In this document: positions 5,923-6,322 of the stretch, piece by piece | How the letters are laid out: every line of letters begins with the position of its first letter | Numbering within the stretch: the stretch's first letter is position 1 | Source of the DNA: Pseudomonadota bacterium | GTDB lineage: Bacteria; Pseudomonadota; Alphaproteobacteria; Caulobacterales; Caulobacteraceae | NCBI GenBank assembly: GCA_023445955.1 | Contig: JAEXJH010000643.1 | Coordinates: 1 to 6,322 of the forward strand | Length of the DNA: 6,322 nt | Direction of reading: 5' to 3' | Position numbers and translations under genes: made by a program | The notes under the pieces: generated by a model | Database searches by the model: none | Told to the model about the DNA's origin: nothing | Seen by the model: the letters and a program-made list of their open reading frames with translations, nothing else

Positions 5923-6322
5923 CTAAACCTTCCGCGCGATCACCGCGATCGACAGGCCGAACGGCAACCCGCCGCCCACCGCCAGCGGCGCCTCCATCGA
6001 GAACACCCCCGCCAGCGCCTTGTTCAGCCAGCTGGGCGGCATGGTGTCGTCGGCGCTGTCGTCCTTGAGCAGCTTCTTGGCCGTCCGCTGCACGGCCGCC
6101 AGCGGGAACAGCAGGGTGTTGAAATAGGTCGCGGTCTCGACCTTCAGGCCGGCGTCCTCGAACAGCTTGCGGTAGGCCGGCAGCAGGTAGCGGCGCTTGT
6201 GGTGGTGCAGCACGTCGTGGTGGCTCCACATCCACTGGTAGGCCGGCACCGTCGTCAGCATGGCGCCGCCGGGCTTGATTAGGCTGGCCAGCGCTTTCAC
6301 CGAGCCGGCGTCGTCATCGACG
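5923..6322 (-). CDS. Class I SAM-dependent methyltransferase, C-terminal part (partial)
   Basis: The frame is open to the window edge; 132 residues are visible and the start lies beyond position 6322. The visible part begins with VDDDAGSVKALASLIKPGG, the stretch after motif II where class I methyltransferases carry an acidic pair and the LKPGG turn. TVPAYQWMWSHHD and HHHKRRYL follow, matching the VPA-x-x-x-(L/M)W-x-x-HD and H-x-RRY pattern of methyltransferase type 11/12 proteins that often lie beside glycosyltransferases. It ends with LKVETATYFNTLLFPLA and a hydrophobic stretch, then SIAVIARKV. The SAM-binding glycine motif must lie in the missing N-terminal half. It would transfer a methyl group from S-adenosylmethionine in the cytoplasm; the acceptor, perhaps a lipid-linked sugar, is unknown. 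A GTG at 6300 is internal and not the start. The gene converges on the membrane-protein gene across the repeat pair. Confidence 0.88.
   Translation of the reverse strand, partial: VDDDAGSVKALASLIKPGGAMLTTVPAYQWMWSHHDVLHHHKRRYLLPAYRKLFEDAGLKVETATYFNTLLFPLAAVQRTAKKLLKDDSADDTMPPSWLNKALAGVFSMEAPLAVGGGLPFGLSIAVIARKV

Noticed and set aside
1..6322. Defence or phage-related system
   Set aside because: No nuclease, helicase, toxin-antitoxin, reverse transcriptase, integrase or phage structural gene is seen; all genes fit envelope or metabolic roles.

Overview
The window is GC-rich DNA with strong G/C preference at third codon positions and typical Shine-Dalgarno starts. Gene content (PF00245-type alkaline phosphatase, DUF6311-like membrane protein, SAM methyltransferase) and GC-rich hairpin repeats after genes suggest an alphaproteobacterium, most likely Caulobacter or another Caulobacteraceae. 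That assignment rests on style and recognised families, not on a database search.

Layout. Positions 1-30 hold a hairpin just past the stop of a minus-strand gene for an exported alkaline phosphatase (32-1186). Upstream of it, on the same strand, is a small single-pass membrane protein of unknown function (1278-1814). An AT-rich divergent promoter region follows (1815-1949), with three ATTAC motifs, two of which form a palindrome. Two large polytopic membrane proteins then run on the plus strand: a DUF6311-like protein (1950-3701) and, 72 bases later, an unrecognised protein of similar plan (3774-5708). The second has about 11 membrane segments, then an extracytoplasmic tail that ends in a probable beta-sandwich domain. 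After these comes a 214-base convergent intergenic region carrying two inverted copies of a 61-base structured repeat. The window closes with the C-terminal part of a minus-strand class I SAM-dependent methyltransferase (5923-6322, running off the edge).

How the genes may work together. The two plus-strand membrane proteins look like GT-C-style glycosyltransferases: many helices, an acidic residue in the first extracytoplasmic loop, and a soluble tail outside the membrane. A methyltransferase of this type often lies in surface-glycan loci, so the right two thirds may belong to an envelope-glycan modification locus. This is inference. The phosphatase is a separate phosphate-scavenging function, possibly PhoB-controlled.

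The most unusual signal is the repeat pair at 5718-5914. Its eight mismatches all spare the two predicted hairpins, and four of them form two compensatory base-pair swaps. No mobile element, CRISPR array, tRNA, rRNA or obvious defence system is visible. No gene-free stretch exceeds 300 bases.
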